From: Burkholderiales bacterium
GTDB lineage: Bacteria; Pseudomonadota; Gammaproteobacteria; Burkholderiales; Burkholderiaceae_C
Length of the DNA stretch: 64,000 nucleotides
NCBI GenBank assembly: GCA_030604135.1
Contig: JAUVWL010000009.1
Location: 1 to 64,000, forward strand
Reading direction: 5' to 3'
The stretch's first letter is position 1; every line of letters begins with the position of its first letter. Both the position numbers and the translations under genes were made by a program. Under the pieces are notes generated by a model. It was not told the DNA's origin. It worked only from the letters and a program-made list of their open reading frames with translations, and did no database searches. This document shows positions 8,328 to 17,700 of this stretch, piece after piece.

Positions 8328-9068
8328 TCAGATGGCCTCGGCCAGGCGCTGCACGCCGGCCTGCAGATCTCGGGCCCAGGCACGGCGGTCGCGTTCCAGG
8401 GCATGCTCGGGTTCGCCGTGGTGCACCACGGCCAGCACGCCATCGGAACACAGGGTGTTCCAGATGGACGTGATGAGGGTCGTCTCGCCCAGGAACAAAG
8501 GCGCGTCACTGATGCCACCGGTCACCGGATCCCGGTAACCCAGGGCCACCGGCAACACCGGCGAGCCGGTGGCGATCGCCGCCTGCAGCAGGTTCGCGTG
8601 GAAGGGCAGCACGCTGCGCCCGTCACCGGTGGTGCCCTCGGGAAACACCGCCACGATGTCCCGGTCCACCAGACGCTCGGCCATCAGGTGCACCACCCGC
8701 ATGGCGTCGCGCCGTCGCTCACGCTCGATGAACAGGGTGCCGGCACCGCGGATCAGGGCGCCGAGCACGGGCCAGTGACCGGCATCGGCCTTGGAGACAA
8801 AACGTGCCGGCTGGCAGGCATTCATGACGATGATGTCCAGCCAGGATATGTGGTTGGCCACCACCAGCAAGGGGCCGCCTTCATGGACCTGGCCGCGCAC
8901 CTGCAGAGAGACCCCCAGGATGGCCAGCATCTGCCGCGACCACACGCGCACCAGCAGGCGCTTTTGCGCCTCGCGCATGCGCCCGAACTCGCGGCGGATG
9001 ATCCACAGCCCGCGCAGCACGTGCACGATGGCGCGCCAGGCGCGCCAGGCCGCGCGCAGATTCTTCAC
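8328..9068 (-). CDS. plsC: 1-acyl-sn-glycerol-3-phosphate acyltransferase
   Basis: 246 aa. The GTG at 9068 is chosen because it overlaps the pyrC' stop (GTGA), while a longer frame up to 9218 lies entirely inside pyrC'. The acyltransferase block I motif NHISWLD (HX4D) and block III FPEGTTGDG are intact. The enzyme acylates lysophosphatidate to phosphatidate at the inner membrane; a single N-terminal hydrophobic stretch fits membrane association. It is the last gene of the ruvX-pyrR-pyrB-pyrC' run. It could instead be an OlsA-like or other lysophospholipid acyltransferase. Confidence 0.85.
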   Translation of the reverse strand: MKNLRAAWRAWRAIVHVLRGLWIIRREFGRMREAQKRLLVRVWSRQMLAILGVSLQVRGQVHEGGPLLVVANHISWLDIIVMNACQPARFVSKADAGHWPVLGALIRGAGTLFIERERRRDAMRVVHLMAERLVDRDIVAVFPEGTTGDGRSVLPFHANLLQAAIATGSPVLPVALGYRDPVTGGISDAPLFLGETTLITSIWNTLCSDGVLAVVHHGEPEHALERDRRAWARDLQAGVQRLAEAI

Positions 9069-10405
9069 GCGTGGGTTGCCGGCTGGGTCGCCACACCGTC
9101 TGCCAGGTGCGCCAGCTGGCCACCCACCAGGGTGGCGCGGACCTGCGAGGGCAACTCCTGATCGCCAAAGGGTGTGTGTTTGCCCTGGCTGCGCAAGGCC
9201 TGCGGCGTCACCACCCACGGGCTGTCGGCGTTGAACACGCAGATGTCGGCCACACCCCCCACAACCAGGCGCCCGACACTGGCCTGCAGCGTGCCCAGGC
9301 TGCCACCCAGCACCGCCTGAGGCCCGCTGGTGATCACCGTGAGCGCCTGCATCAACCCGAGACCGTCCTGCTGTGCCCAGCGCAAGGCCAGACCCAGCAG
9401 CAGCTCGACCGCCGTCGCTCCGGGTTCGGCCTCGGCAAAAGGCAGGATCTTGGCATCCGCGTCGACCGGGTTGTGGTCGGACACCAGGGCATCGATGGTG
9501 CCGTCGGCCAGCCCTGCCCGCAGTGCCTCGCGGTCGCGTTGCTGGCGCACCGGTGGCTGCAGGCGCAAGCGGCTGTCGTAGTAGCCGATGTCCACGTCGG
9601 TCAGCAGCAGGTTGTGCACACTCACATCACAGGTCACCGGCAGCCCTTCGGCCTTGGCCTGGCGCACCAGCTCCAGGCCGGCCGCGCTGCTGATGCGGCA
9701 CAGGTGCACACGCGCCCGGCTGGCCTTGGACGAGACAGCACGCATGAGTTCGAACAGGGTATGCAGGGCAATGGTCTCGGCCGCCGCCGGCACGCCCGAC
9801 AGGCCAAGCCGTGTGGCAAGTGGTCCGCTGGCGGCCACCCCCTGACCGAGCCAGTGGTCCTGCGGCCGCAGCCAGACGGTGTAGCCGAAGGTGGCGGCGT
9901 ACTGCAGGGCGCGCTGCAGGACCTGGGTGTTGACGATGGGCACCTCGGCCTGGCCAAAGCCGATGCAGCCTGACTCGGTGAGTTCGGCCATCTCGGTCAG
10001 CACCTCGCCCTTGAGACCGCGCGTGAGCGCCCCCAGCGGGAACACCCGCGCCAGGTGGAGTTTCTCGGCACGGAACTTGAGCATGTCCACCAAACCGGGT
10101 TCGTCGAGCACCGGGTCGGTGTCGGGCGGGCAGACCAGCGAGGTCACACCGCCGGCCACCGCCGCACCCATCTCGCTCTCAAGCATGCCGGCATGCTCCT
10201 GCCCCGGCTCGCGCAGGCGCACCGCCAGGTCGACCAGCCCGGGTGCGACCACACAGCCACCGGCGTCGATGACCCGGTTGGGATGAAAGTCGCTGCCTAC
10301 CTGGCCGATGGCGATGATGCGCCCCGCCGCAACGGCCACGTCGGCCATCTCGTCCCGGCCCGTGGCCGGGTCCATCACACGGCCGTTTTGGATCAAGATC
10401 TTCAT
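9065..10405 (-). CDS. pyrC': Non-catalytic dihydroorotase-like subunit of aspartate transcarbamoylase
   Basis: 446 aa from ATG 10405. It has the amidohydrolase fold of dihydroorotase (VVAPGLVDL, LREPGQEH, SDHNPVDAD). However, the metal-binding His-X-His of active enzymes (HVHLREPG) is replaced: residues 61 and 63 are Ala and Arg (DLAVRLREPG). This is the signature of the inactive PyrC'/PyrX paralogues known in Pseudomonas, which are needed to assemble the PyrB dodecamer but do not hydrolyse dihydroorotate. It follows pyrB, as expected. A true dihydroorotase must be encoded elsewhere. Confidence 0.9.
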   Translation of the reverse strand: MKILIQNGRVMDPATGRDEMADVAVAAGRIIAIGQVGSDFHPNRVIDAGGCVVAPGLVDLAVRLREPGQEHAGMLESEMGAAVAGGVTSLVCPPDTDPVLDEPGLVDMLKFRAEKLHLARVFPLGALTRGLKGEVLTEMAELTESGCIGFGQAEVPIVNTQVLQRALQYAATFGYTVWLRPQDHWLGQGVAASGPLATRLGLSGVPAAAETIALHTLFELMRAVSSKASRARVHLCRISSAAGLELVRQAKAEGLPVTCDVSVHNLLLTDVDIGYYDSRLRLQPPVRQQRDREALRAGLADGTIDALVSDHNPVDADAKILPFAEAEPGATAVELLLGLALRWAQQDGLGLMQALTVITSGPQAVLGGSLGTLQASVGRLVVGGVADICVFNADSPWVVTPQALRSQGKHTPFGDQELPSQVRATLVGGQLAHLADGVATQPATHA

Positions 10406-10429
10406 AGCTTTACCTCGAAAATCGTGGTT

Positions 10430-10503
10430 TCGCCGCCGGGCCGCCCCAAGGCGAAACACACCCCCTCGGGGGGCAGCGACCCGCGCAGCGGTGGAGCGTG
10501 GGG
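10430..10503. repeat. GC-rich intergenic repeat between pyrB and pyrC'
   Basis: The 105-bp gap between pyrB and pyrC' holds a stretch with a CCCCCTCGGGGGG hairpin core followed by CAGCG and GGTGGAGCGTGGGGG. The type recurs between genes in Comamonadaceae genomes. It shares the hairpin core, but not the flanks, of the three-copy repeat at 29815, 40427 and 45086. It may fold strongly in the pyr mRNA and lower or separate pyrC'/plsC expression. Confidence 0.55.
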
Positions 10504-10510
10504 GCCATGT

Positions 10511-11467
10511 TCATGCCTCGTTGCCTGCGACGATGCCCATCACCGCCATCCGCACGGCGATGCCGAACGTCACCTGCGGCAGGATCACGCTCTGCGGTCC
10601 GTCGACCACCGCCGAATCGATTTCCACGCCGCGGTTGATCGGACCCGGGTGCATGACGATGGCGTCGGGCTTGGCCCAGCGCAGTCGCTCCGGCGTCAGG
10701 CCGAAGCTCTTGAAATACTCCTGGCTGGACGGCAGCAGGGCACCGCTCATGCGCTCGTTCTGCAGGCGCAGGGTGATGACCACGTCGCAGCCCTTGATGC
10801 CCTCCTCCAGCGTGTGGCACACCCGCACGCCCATGTGGGACAGGTCGGAGGGCACCAGGGTGCGCGGCCCGACCACCCGCAGGTCAGGGCACCCCAGCGT
10901 GGTCAGAGCATGGATGTCCGAGCGCGCCACCCGCGAGTGCAGGACGTCGCCGACGATGGCCACCGACAGGTTGGTGAAGTCCTTCTTGTAGTGCCGGATG
11001 GTGTACATGTCCAGCAGGCCCTGCGTCGGGTGCGCGTGGCGCCCGTCACCGGCATTGATCACGTGCACATGGGGCGCCACGTGCTGCGAGATCAGGTAAG
11101 GCGCACCGGATTCGCTGTGCCGCACCACAAAGATGTCGGCCGCCATCGCCGACAGGTTGGCAATGGTGTCCAGCAGCGACTCGCCCTTGGCGGTGGAGCT
11201 GCGCGCGATGTCCAGCGTGTACACGTCGGCCGACAGGCGCGTGGCCGCGATGTCGAAGGTGGTGCGGGTGCGCGTGCTGTTCTCGAAGAACAGGTTGAAC
11301 ACGCTCTTGCCGCGCAGCAGCGGCACCTTCTTGACCTCGCGGTCGCTCACGCTCACGAAGCTGGAGGCGGTGTCCAGGATATGGGTGAGAATGTCGCGCG
11401 ACAGACCTTCGGTCGAGAGCAGGTGGATCAGCTCGCCGTTCTTGTTCAGTTGCGGGTTGCGGGCCAT
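10511..11467 (-). CDS. pyrB: Aspartate carbamoyltransferase catalytic subunit
   Basis: 318 aa, second step of pyrimidine synthesis: carbamoyl phosphate plus aspartate to carbamoyl aspartate. The carbamoyl phosphate loop [10 protein letters not shown], the RSSTAKGES loop, the HPTQGLLDM segment and the C-terminal [10 protein letters not shown] segment are all present. The start lies 4 nt after the pyrR stop, indicating cotranscription. The following pyrC' encodes the inactive dihydroorotase partner, so the enzyme is presumably the large Pseudomonas-type class A complex. Confidence 0.96.
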   Translation of the reverse strand: MARNPQLNKNGELIHLLSTEGLSRDILTHILDTASSFVSVSDREVKKVPLLRGKSVFNLFFENSTRTRTTFDIAATRLSADVYTLDIARSSTAKGESLLDTIANLSAMAADIFVVRHSESGAPYLISQHVAPHVHVINAGDGRHAHPTQGLLDMYTIRHYKKDFTNLSVAIVGDVLHSRVARSDIHALTTLGCPDLRVVGPRTLVPSDLSHMGVRVCHTLEEGIKGCDVVITLRLQNERMSGALLPSSQEYFKSFGLTPERLRWAKPDAIVMHPGPINRGVEIDSAVVDGPQSVILPQVTFGIAVRMAVMGIVAGNEA

Positions 11468-11471
11468 GGGC

Positions 11472-11987
11472 TCAGGCCTCCTTCTTGTGCTCGACCACGA
11501 AGCTCAGCCGGCCGTCGTCGGTCCGTGCCAGCTCCAGCGTCTGCTGTTCGGGCAGAGACACGGTGGCGGCGCAGACGTCGGCCTGGATCGGCAACTCCCG
11601 CCCGCCGCGGTCCACCAGCACCGCCAGCTTGATGCAGGCGGGGCGGCCGTAGTCGAACAGTTCGTTGATGACGGCGCGCAGCGTGCGGCCGGTGTATAGC
11701 ACATCGTCCACCAGCAGCACGGTGGCACCGTCGACCTCAAACGGCAGCCGGGTCTGCGCCGACAACGACAGGCCGCGGCGGCCGAAGTCGTCGCGGTGCA
11801 TGGACGAGGACACCACCCCGGGCGCACCGTCCAGCCCCAGGTCTCGCTGCAGGCGCTCGGCCAGCCAGGCACCGCCCGAGGGCACACCCGCCAGGCGCAC
11901 CGGCCCGTTCGACGTGGCCAGCAGGCCGCGCACCCCCCGCAGCAGCTGCGCATACAGCTGCTCGGCATCCAATGACAGTTGGCTCAA
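11472..11987 (-). CDS. pyrR: Bifunctional pyr regulator / uracil phosphoribosyltransferase
   Basis: 171 aa from a TTG at 11987. That start gives the normal family length, overlaps the ruvX stop (TTGA) and has AGGAG six bases upstream; the longer frame to 12218 runs back through ruvX. The PRPP-binding motif [14 protein letters not shown] is intact. PyrR proteins have uracil phosphoribosyltransferase activity, and in Gram-positives they bind pyr mRNA as attenuators; the role in betaproteobacteria is less clear. It lies directly before pyrB. Confidence 0.9.
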   Translation of the reverse strand: MSQLSLDAEQLYAQLLRGVRGLLATSNGPVRLAGVPSGGAWLAERLQRDLGLDGAPGVVSSSMHRDDFGRRGLSLSAQTRLPFEVDGATVLLVDDVLYTGRTLRAVINELFDYGRPACIKLAVLVDRGGRELPIQADVCAATVSLPEQQTLELARTDDGRLSFVVEHKKEA

Positions 11988-12388
11988 TCCAGGCTCCTCA
12001 AAAACTGTTCGAGAATGATCGCGGCCGAGGCGGCATCGGCATCCCGGGCACCCAGGCTGTGGGCTTCGGTCGTGCTGTAGCGCTCGTCCACCTCGAGCAC
12101 TGGCAGACCGAAGCGGCCCCGCAGCTGCCGCGCGAACTTGCGGGCTCGGCGGGTGTTCTCGTGCTCGGCCCCGTCGGGGTGAAACGGCACACCGACCACC
12201 AGGGCATCGGGTTCCCATTCACGCAGGCGCTCGGCAATCTGGGCAAAGCGTGCATCACCTTCGGCTGCAATCGTCCCTCGGGGTGTGGCGGTGCGGGTCA
12301 GCCGGTTGCCACTGGCCACGCCGGTGCGCTTGAGGCCATAGTCGAAAGCCAGAAAGGTCTGGCAGGTGACAGGCAGTTCCGTCAACAT
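11984..12388 (-). CDS. ruvX: Holliday junction resolvase-like protein (YqgF)
   Basis: 134 aa with the RNase H-like fold of the YqgF family: [11 protein letters not shown] near the N-terminus (acidic first motif), [10 protein letters not shown], and DERYSTTEA near residue 105. In E. coli the protein is essential and has been linked both to Holliday junction resolution and to 16S rRNA 5'-end processing. It overlaps pyrR by 4 nt and is downstream of yqgE, the standard proteobacterial order. Confidence 0.93.
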   Translation of the reverse strand: MLTELPVTCQTFLAFDYGLKRTGVASGNRLTRTATPRGTIAAEGDARFAQIAERLREWEPDALVVGVPFHPDGAEHENTRRARKFARQLRGRFGLPVLEVDERYSTTEAHSLGARDADAASAAIILEQFLRSLD

Positions 12389-12439
12389 GCACAGACCACA
12401 GCCGAAGCATGTGGCTCCCGCAAGCAGACGCCGCGGAAC

Positions 12440-12466
12440 CGCCCTTCAACTGGCTCAGGACGGGCC
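12440..12466. repeat. Remnant of a widespread dispersed repeat in the yqgE-ruvX gap
   Basis: The 153-bp gap between yqgE and ruvX contains, on the minus strand, GTCCTGAGCCAGTTGAAGGG. This is close to the very common bacterial repeat CGTCCTGAGCCTGTCGAAGG, which in translation reads RPEPVEG. It interrupts the otherwise tight yqgE-ruvX pair. I see no gene in the gap; a short open frame through it is repeat-derived. Confidence 0.5.
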
Positions 12467-12541
12467 ACCCGCGTGCCCCCTCTCCCGCCGCAGATGAGCG
12501 TGAGGAATGACGCGAAGTGGCGCTGGGTGTGCTTCATGGGT

Positions 12542-13132
12542 TCAGGCATGCCCCGCATCGGGTGACAGCATCCACGACTTCAGGCCCAGCAAGGCCATGG
12601 CACGGTCGTAGCGCTCGTCCACCGGGGCATCGAAGATCAGACCGTGGTCGGCCTCGACGGTGAGCCAGCTGTTTTCGGTGATCTCCGACTCCAGCTGTCC
12701 CTGCCCCCACGAGGCGTATCCCAGGGAGACAAACACCTTGCGCGGTCCGCCGCCGGACGACATGGCTTCGAGCACGTCCTTGGAGGTGGTCATTTCCAGC
12801 CCGCCAGGAATGGACAGTGTGGAGGCATAGACCGACTCGCCTTCAGCGCCTTCAACCGCCTCGTGCAGTACAAAACCCCGCTCGGTCTGGACCGGCCCGC
12901 CGAGAAACACCGGTTGCTCGGCCAGTTCCTGGCGACCCAGCGACAGCTCCACTTTGTCAAACAGTTGCGCGAGGCGGATGTCGCCCGGCTTGTTGATGAC
13001 CAGCCCCAGCGCGCCCCGGTCGCTGTGCTCGCACATGAAGACCACACTGCGGCCGAAAAGCTCGTCGCTGAGCCCGGGCATCGCAATCAGGAAATGATTG
13101 GTCAGGTTGATGGGGGCAGAATCCGCAGACAT
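12542..13132 (-). CDS. yqgE: UPF0301/AlgH family protein YqgE
   Basis: 196 aa. Characteristic segments are NHFLIAMPGLSDELFGRSVVFMCEHSDRGALGLVINKP at the start, FLGGPVQTERGFVLH in the middle and the conserved GYASWGQGQLE region. The family is widespread in proteobacteria and was once called AlgH for an effect on alginate in Pseudomonas; its molecular function is not established. It is the first gene of the yqgE-ruvX-pyr block and its start faces the divergent photolyase gene 73 bp away. Confidence 0.93.
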   Translation of the reverse strand: MSADSAPINLTNHFLIAMPGLSDELFGRSVVFMCEHSDRGALGLVINKPGDIRLAQLFDKVELSLGRQELAEQPVFLGGPVQTERGFVLHEAVEGAEGESVYASTLSIPGGLEMTTSKDVLEAMSSGGGPRKVFVSLGYASWGQGQLESEITENSWLTVEADHGLIFDAPVDERYDRAMALLGLKSWMLSPDAGHA

Positions 13133-13205
13133 ACGGCCATTTTAAGGGGGTGTCCACGGACTGCCCGGCCGCCAAGACACCCGAGCCGCCATTTGCAGGA
13201 CCAAG

Positions 13206-14726
13206 ATGAACACCTACGACAAGGGCCTGATGTGGTTCAGGCGCGATCTGCGTGCCCAGGACAACGCCGCCCTGCACCACGCTCTGCGTTCCTGCCGCCA
13301 GGTCTGGTGCGTGTTCGTCTTCGACACCGAGATCCTGGTGCCGCTGCAATCGCGCGGCCTGACCGCCGACCGCCGCGTCGAGTTCATCCGGGAGTCCCTG
13401 GTGGACCTGGATGCCCAGCTGCGTGCCCTGGGACAGGCGCACGGACAAACGGACACCGGCCTGATTGTTCGACATGCGCGGGCCAGGGACGAGATCCCGG
13501 CGATCGCTGCGCGCCTGGGGGTGCAGGCGGTGTTTGCCAACCACGACGATGACCCCACCGCCAAGGCGCGCGACGCCCAGGTGCTGGGCACGCTGGCCCA
13601 CAGCGGCATCATGTTCCACGGCTTCAAGGATCAGGTGATCTTCGAGCGGCGTGAGGTGCTGACCCAGGCGGGCGGGGTCTTTGGCGTGTTCACGCCTTAC
13701 AAGAACGCCTGGCTGCGCCAGCTGGCGCCGGAGCATCTGAAAGCCTGGCCGATCGAGCAGCTGGCCAAGGCGCTGGCGCCGCTGCCCGGCCCGGTCGGTG
13801 GTGAGTGGAATGCCCCGGTGCCCCGACTGTCCGACATCGACTTCGAGCCCACCAACCTGTCTAAACTGGCCCTGCCAACCGGCAGCGCTGGCGCGCACCG
13901 GTTGTTCGAGGATTTTGTCGAACGCATCGACCGCTACCACCAGACCCGGGACTACCCGGCCGTCAAGGGCCCGAGCTACCTGAGCGTTCATCTGCGCTTC
14001 GGCACCATCTCGATCCGGTCCGTGGCCTCGGTGGCCTGGCAGATGCACCTGCAGGGCCTTCAGGGCGCCAGCACCTGGCTGTCCGAGCTGATCTGGCGCG
14101 ACTTCTACCACCAGATCCTGGCGAACTTTCCGCACGTGGTCGGCCAGGCCTTCAAACCCGAGTACGACCAGGTGCGCTTCGACCACAGCCGCCATGGCAA
14201 GGCCTTGTTCGAGGCCTGGTGCGAGGGCCGAACCGGCTACCCGCTGGTGGACGCCGCCATGGCACAGATCAACCAGACCGGCTACATGCACAACCGGCTG
14301 CGCATGGTAGTGGCCAGCTTTCTGGTCAAGGACCTGGGTGTGGACTGGCGCTGGGGTGAGTCCTACTTTGCCGACCACCTGATCGACTACGACCTGGCCG
14401 CCAACAACGGCGGGTGGCAGTGGGCCGCCTCCACCGGGTGTGACGCCCAGCCCTGGTTCCGCATCTTCAACCCGGTCACGCAGAGTGAGCGTTTCGACCC
14501 CCAGGGACGCTTCATCCGGCGCTACCTGCCCGCGCTGGTCAGCCTGCCCGATGCCGCAATCCATGCCCCGTGGCTGGCCAACGAGGTGGAGCTGGCTGCC
14601 AGCGGCCTGGTGATGGGTCGGGACTATCCGAAGCCGATAGTCGACCACGCGCAGGCACGTGAGCAGACACTGGCGCGTTATGCGGTGGTCAAGAAGCCGT
14701 CGACCCTGCCCTCCAAGCGGGGCTGA
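13206..14726 (+). CDS. phrB: Deoxyribodipyrimidine photolyase (CPD, class I)
   Basis: 506 aa. The N-terminal Rossmann antenna domain starts with LMWFRRDLRAQDNAALHHAL. The FAD domain carries ARTGYPLVDAAM-type TGYPLVDAAMAQINQTGYMHNRLRM and the DLAANNGGWQWAASTGCDAQPWFRIFNP region, including the Trp of the electron-transfer chain. These match E. coli-type CPD photolyases that repair UV dimers with blue light. It is monocistronic, divergent from yqgE and convergent with pilL. Two more members of the superfamily lie at 59-62 kb. Confidence 0.94.
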   Translation: MNTYDKGLMWFRRDLRAQDNAALHHALRSCRQVWCVFVFDTEILVPLQSRGLTADRRVEFIRESLVDLDAQLRALGQAHGQTDTGLIVRHARARDEIPAIAARLGVQAVFANHDDDPTAKARDAQVLGTLAHSGIMFHGFKDQVIFERREVLTQAGGVFGVFTPYKNAWLRQLAPEHLKAWPIEQLAKALAPLPGPVGGEWNAPVPRLSDIDFEPTNLSKLALPTGSAGAHRLFEDFVERIDRYHQTRDYPAVKGPSYLSVHLRFGTISIRSVASVAWQMHLQGLQGASTWLSELIWRDFYHQILANFPHVVGQAFKPEYDQVRFDHSRHGKALFEAWCEGRTGYPLVDAAMAQINQTGYMHNRLRMVVASFLVKDLGVDWRWGESYFADHLIDYDLAANNGGWQWAASTGCDAQPWFRIFNPVTQSERFDPQGRFIRRYLPALVSLPDAAIHAPWLANEVELAASGLVMGRDYPKPIVDHAQAREQTLARYAVVKKPSTLPSKRG

Positions 14727-14732
14727 GGATCA

Positions 14733-14754
14733 CCACCGAGTCAGGCCTCGGTGG
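14733..14754. terminator. Bidirectional hairpin between phrB and pilL
   Basis: CCACCGAG-TCAGGC-CTCGGTGG is a perfect 8-bp stem with a 6-nt loop in the junction of two convergent genes, overlapping the pilL stop codon. It has no U-tract on either side. Position suggests a shared terminator. Confidence 0.5.
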
Positions 14755-17700
14755 CGACCTGGGTGTAGTGGGCGATCAGGGCCATCAGCTCGTCTTCGGA
14801 GTAGGGCTTGCCCAGGTAATGGTTGACCCCAAGTTCACGAGCATGCTCGCGGTGCTTCTCGGCAATACGCGAAGTGATCATGATCACCGGCAAGTCGGCC
14901 AGGCGGGCATCGGCGCGGATGTTGCGAACCAGGTCGAAGCCGTCCATGCGCGGCATTTCGATGTCCGACAAAACCACCATCGGCCGCTCCTGCTGCAGTC
15001 GCTCCAGCGCCTGCAGACCGTCAGCGGCCAGCGCGACGCGGTAGCCCTCGCGCTGCAGCAGACGCTGGGTGACACGACGCACCGTGATGGAGTCGTCGAC
15101 CACCAGCACCAGAGGCACGGTGGACACGGGTGGCACGGCCACCTCGTCGCCGGCCACGACGTCGGCTGATGCATTCAATGCCTGACGTGCGGCCATCCAC
15201 TCGGCCACTTTTGCACCGTACACCGTGGCCAGGGCGACCGGGTTGTAGATCAGGGCCACCGCACCCGAGGCGAGCATGGAAATACCCGCCAGACCGGGCA
15301 AACGGGACAGCTGAGGCCCCAGGTTCTTGACCACCACTTCCTGGTTGCCCAACACCTCGTCGACGTGCATGGCGACGCGTTGCGCCGCACTGCGGAACAC
15401 CACCACAGGCAAGGTGCGGGACTGCATCTCGTTGGACTGCGGTGAGGATTGCAGCAACGCACCCGCCCAATAGAAGGGAATGTCCTCGTCGCCGGCGCGC
15501 AGCCGACCCTCGGTGTAGGCCTGGGTCAACTCGGCACCGGCCACCCGACGGACGATCTCCACCACGTTGGACGGCACACCCCAGGTCAGGTCGCCTGCGC
15601 GCAGCATCACCACCTGGGTCACGGCCGTGGTCAAAGGCAACACCAGTTCGAAACTGGTGCCTTTCCCAGGTCGGGTATGGGTCATGATGCGACCACCCAG
15701 GGCCACGACATCGTTGCGCACCACGTCCATGCCGACGCCCCGCCCGGCCAGAGACGACACCTCGCTGGCTGTGCTCAGTCCGGCCATGAAGACCAGCTGG
15801 GCACTTTCCTCGTCGCTGAGCTGCGTGCCCGGGGTGATGAAACCCTGGGCTTCGGCCTTCTCGCGAAGCCTTGTCAGGTCAAGGCCCGCGCCATCGTCTT
15901 CAAACACCACGCTGACGTCGTTGAGCTCCTGCTTGAGGCGAACCTCGATGCGTCCCTCAGCCTGCTTGCCCATGGCCATTCGCTGCTCAGGTGCCTCGAT
16001 GCCATGGACCACGCAGTTGCGCAACAGGTGTTCGAATGCGCCCGTCATCCGGTCCAGCACGCCGCGGTCCATTTCGATGTTGCCGCCGACGATGTCCAGT
16101 CGCACCAGCTTGCCGGTCTCCTTCGAGGCCTGCCGAACCACCCGGTACAGGCGTTCCGCAATGCCTTCGAACTCCACCATGCGGGTTCTGAGCAGATCGC
16201 GCTGCAGCTCGCGGGTCTGGCGAGCCTGGGCCACCAGACTGTCTTCCGTGGCTTCCACCGCACGCTGCAGATTGCGCTGCACCGTGGCCACGTCGTTGAC
16301 CGACTCGGCCATCATGCGGGTGAGCTCCTGCACGCGTGTGAAACGGTCGAACTCAAGTGGATCGAACGACTGGTTCGCATCCTTGGCCTGGGCCAGTCGG
16401 GACTGCATCTGTGTTTCAGCCTGCAGCTCGACGTCTCGCAACTGCAAGCGCAGGCGATCCAGGTTGCCGGTCAGGTCTTTGAGCGAGCCCCGCAAGGTCA
16501 CCAGCTCGCTTTCCATGCGAGAGCGCGTGATCATGACCTCACCGGTCTGGTTCATCAGGCGATCCAGCAGCTCTGGCCGCACCCGCACCGCCGCACCAGC
16601 CCGGGACGCCATGGGCGCCGGCACGGACAAGGCCGGCAGCTGCAGGGGGCCTTGCGGTTGCGGCGGCAGGTCGGCACCATCGGCAGTCAGGTCGGTCGGA
16701 GGCTGCGCCTCGCTTTGCCCATCCCCGGAATCGACGGCTGGCGACCATTCGGCCGCTGTTCGAACTATGTCCTGCGCGGGCAGATCCGTCTGGCGCAGCA
16801 TCTCGAAGCGGGCGTTGATCGCATCGAAGGCCTGCTGCAGGGGCTCGATGTCCGCGCTGCGTCGCACCTCACTGCCCAGACGCTCAGCCTGGGTCTCCAT
16901 GCGGTGCACCATTTCGCCCAGGCGCAATGCGCCAGCCAGTCGGGCGCTGCCCTTGAGCGTGTGCAGGTTGCGCAGCACCTCGGCACGGGCACTGGTGTTG
17001 TCCGGGCGCGCCACCCACTGACGCAAGGCACCGCCCAGTTGCGGCAGCAGTTCGGCGGCCTCTTCGGCAAACACCGGAAACAGGTCGGCGTCGATGGTGT
17101 CGAACACATCGATGTCGTCATCGATGTCCTGAACCGAACCTTGCTCTTCGACGCGGACTGGCATCTCCGGCAAGGGTGAGATTACCGTCTCATCGTCGGC
17201 GACGGGGTCGTCCTGATCCGCCTGAGCAGCCGAATTCGAAGCCGCCATGCCCAGGCTGAGGTCCGATCCATCCGGTGAGGCCGGTTCGGCCCAGCGGGAT
17301 GTGATCGCGATGTCGGGCTCGTCCACCAGACCAAAACCTGCACCATCCTGTGGACCATGCACCACCTGGTGCAATGCTTCCATCAGTTCGACGTTCGGGT
17401 CCTTCAGGAAACCAGCAGCGAACTGGTGAAGCAGCCGGCGAATGTCTTCGGAGGCCTCGACGAACAGGCGGGCCTGTGCCTCGGTGGCGGCGACGCCGTC
17501 CTGCTGGCGCTGAGCAACGGCGCCCAGCGCATGCTCTAGCGCACGGGCAACACCAGAAAGCGAATCGAAGCCCACGGTGGCCGAGCTTCCAGCCAGAGAA
17601 TGGGCCAACGCCTCTGCTTCGTCGGGCAAGGATTCGTGGCACTCAAGTGCCCACTCAGACAGGCACACCCCCAGGCGACGGGACCATTCGTCCGCTTCGT

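Noticed and set aside
15449..17179. Long plus-strand frames opposite pilL
   Set aside because: Shadow frames; the minus strand carries CheA, CheW and receiver motifs throughout.
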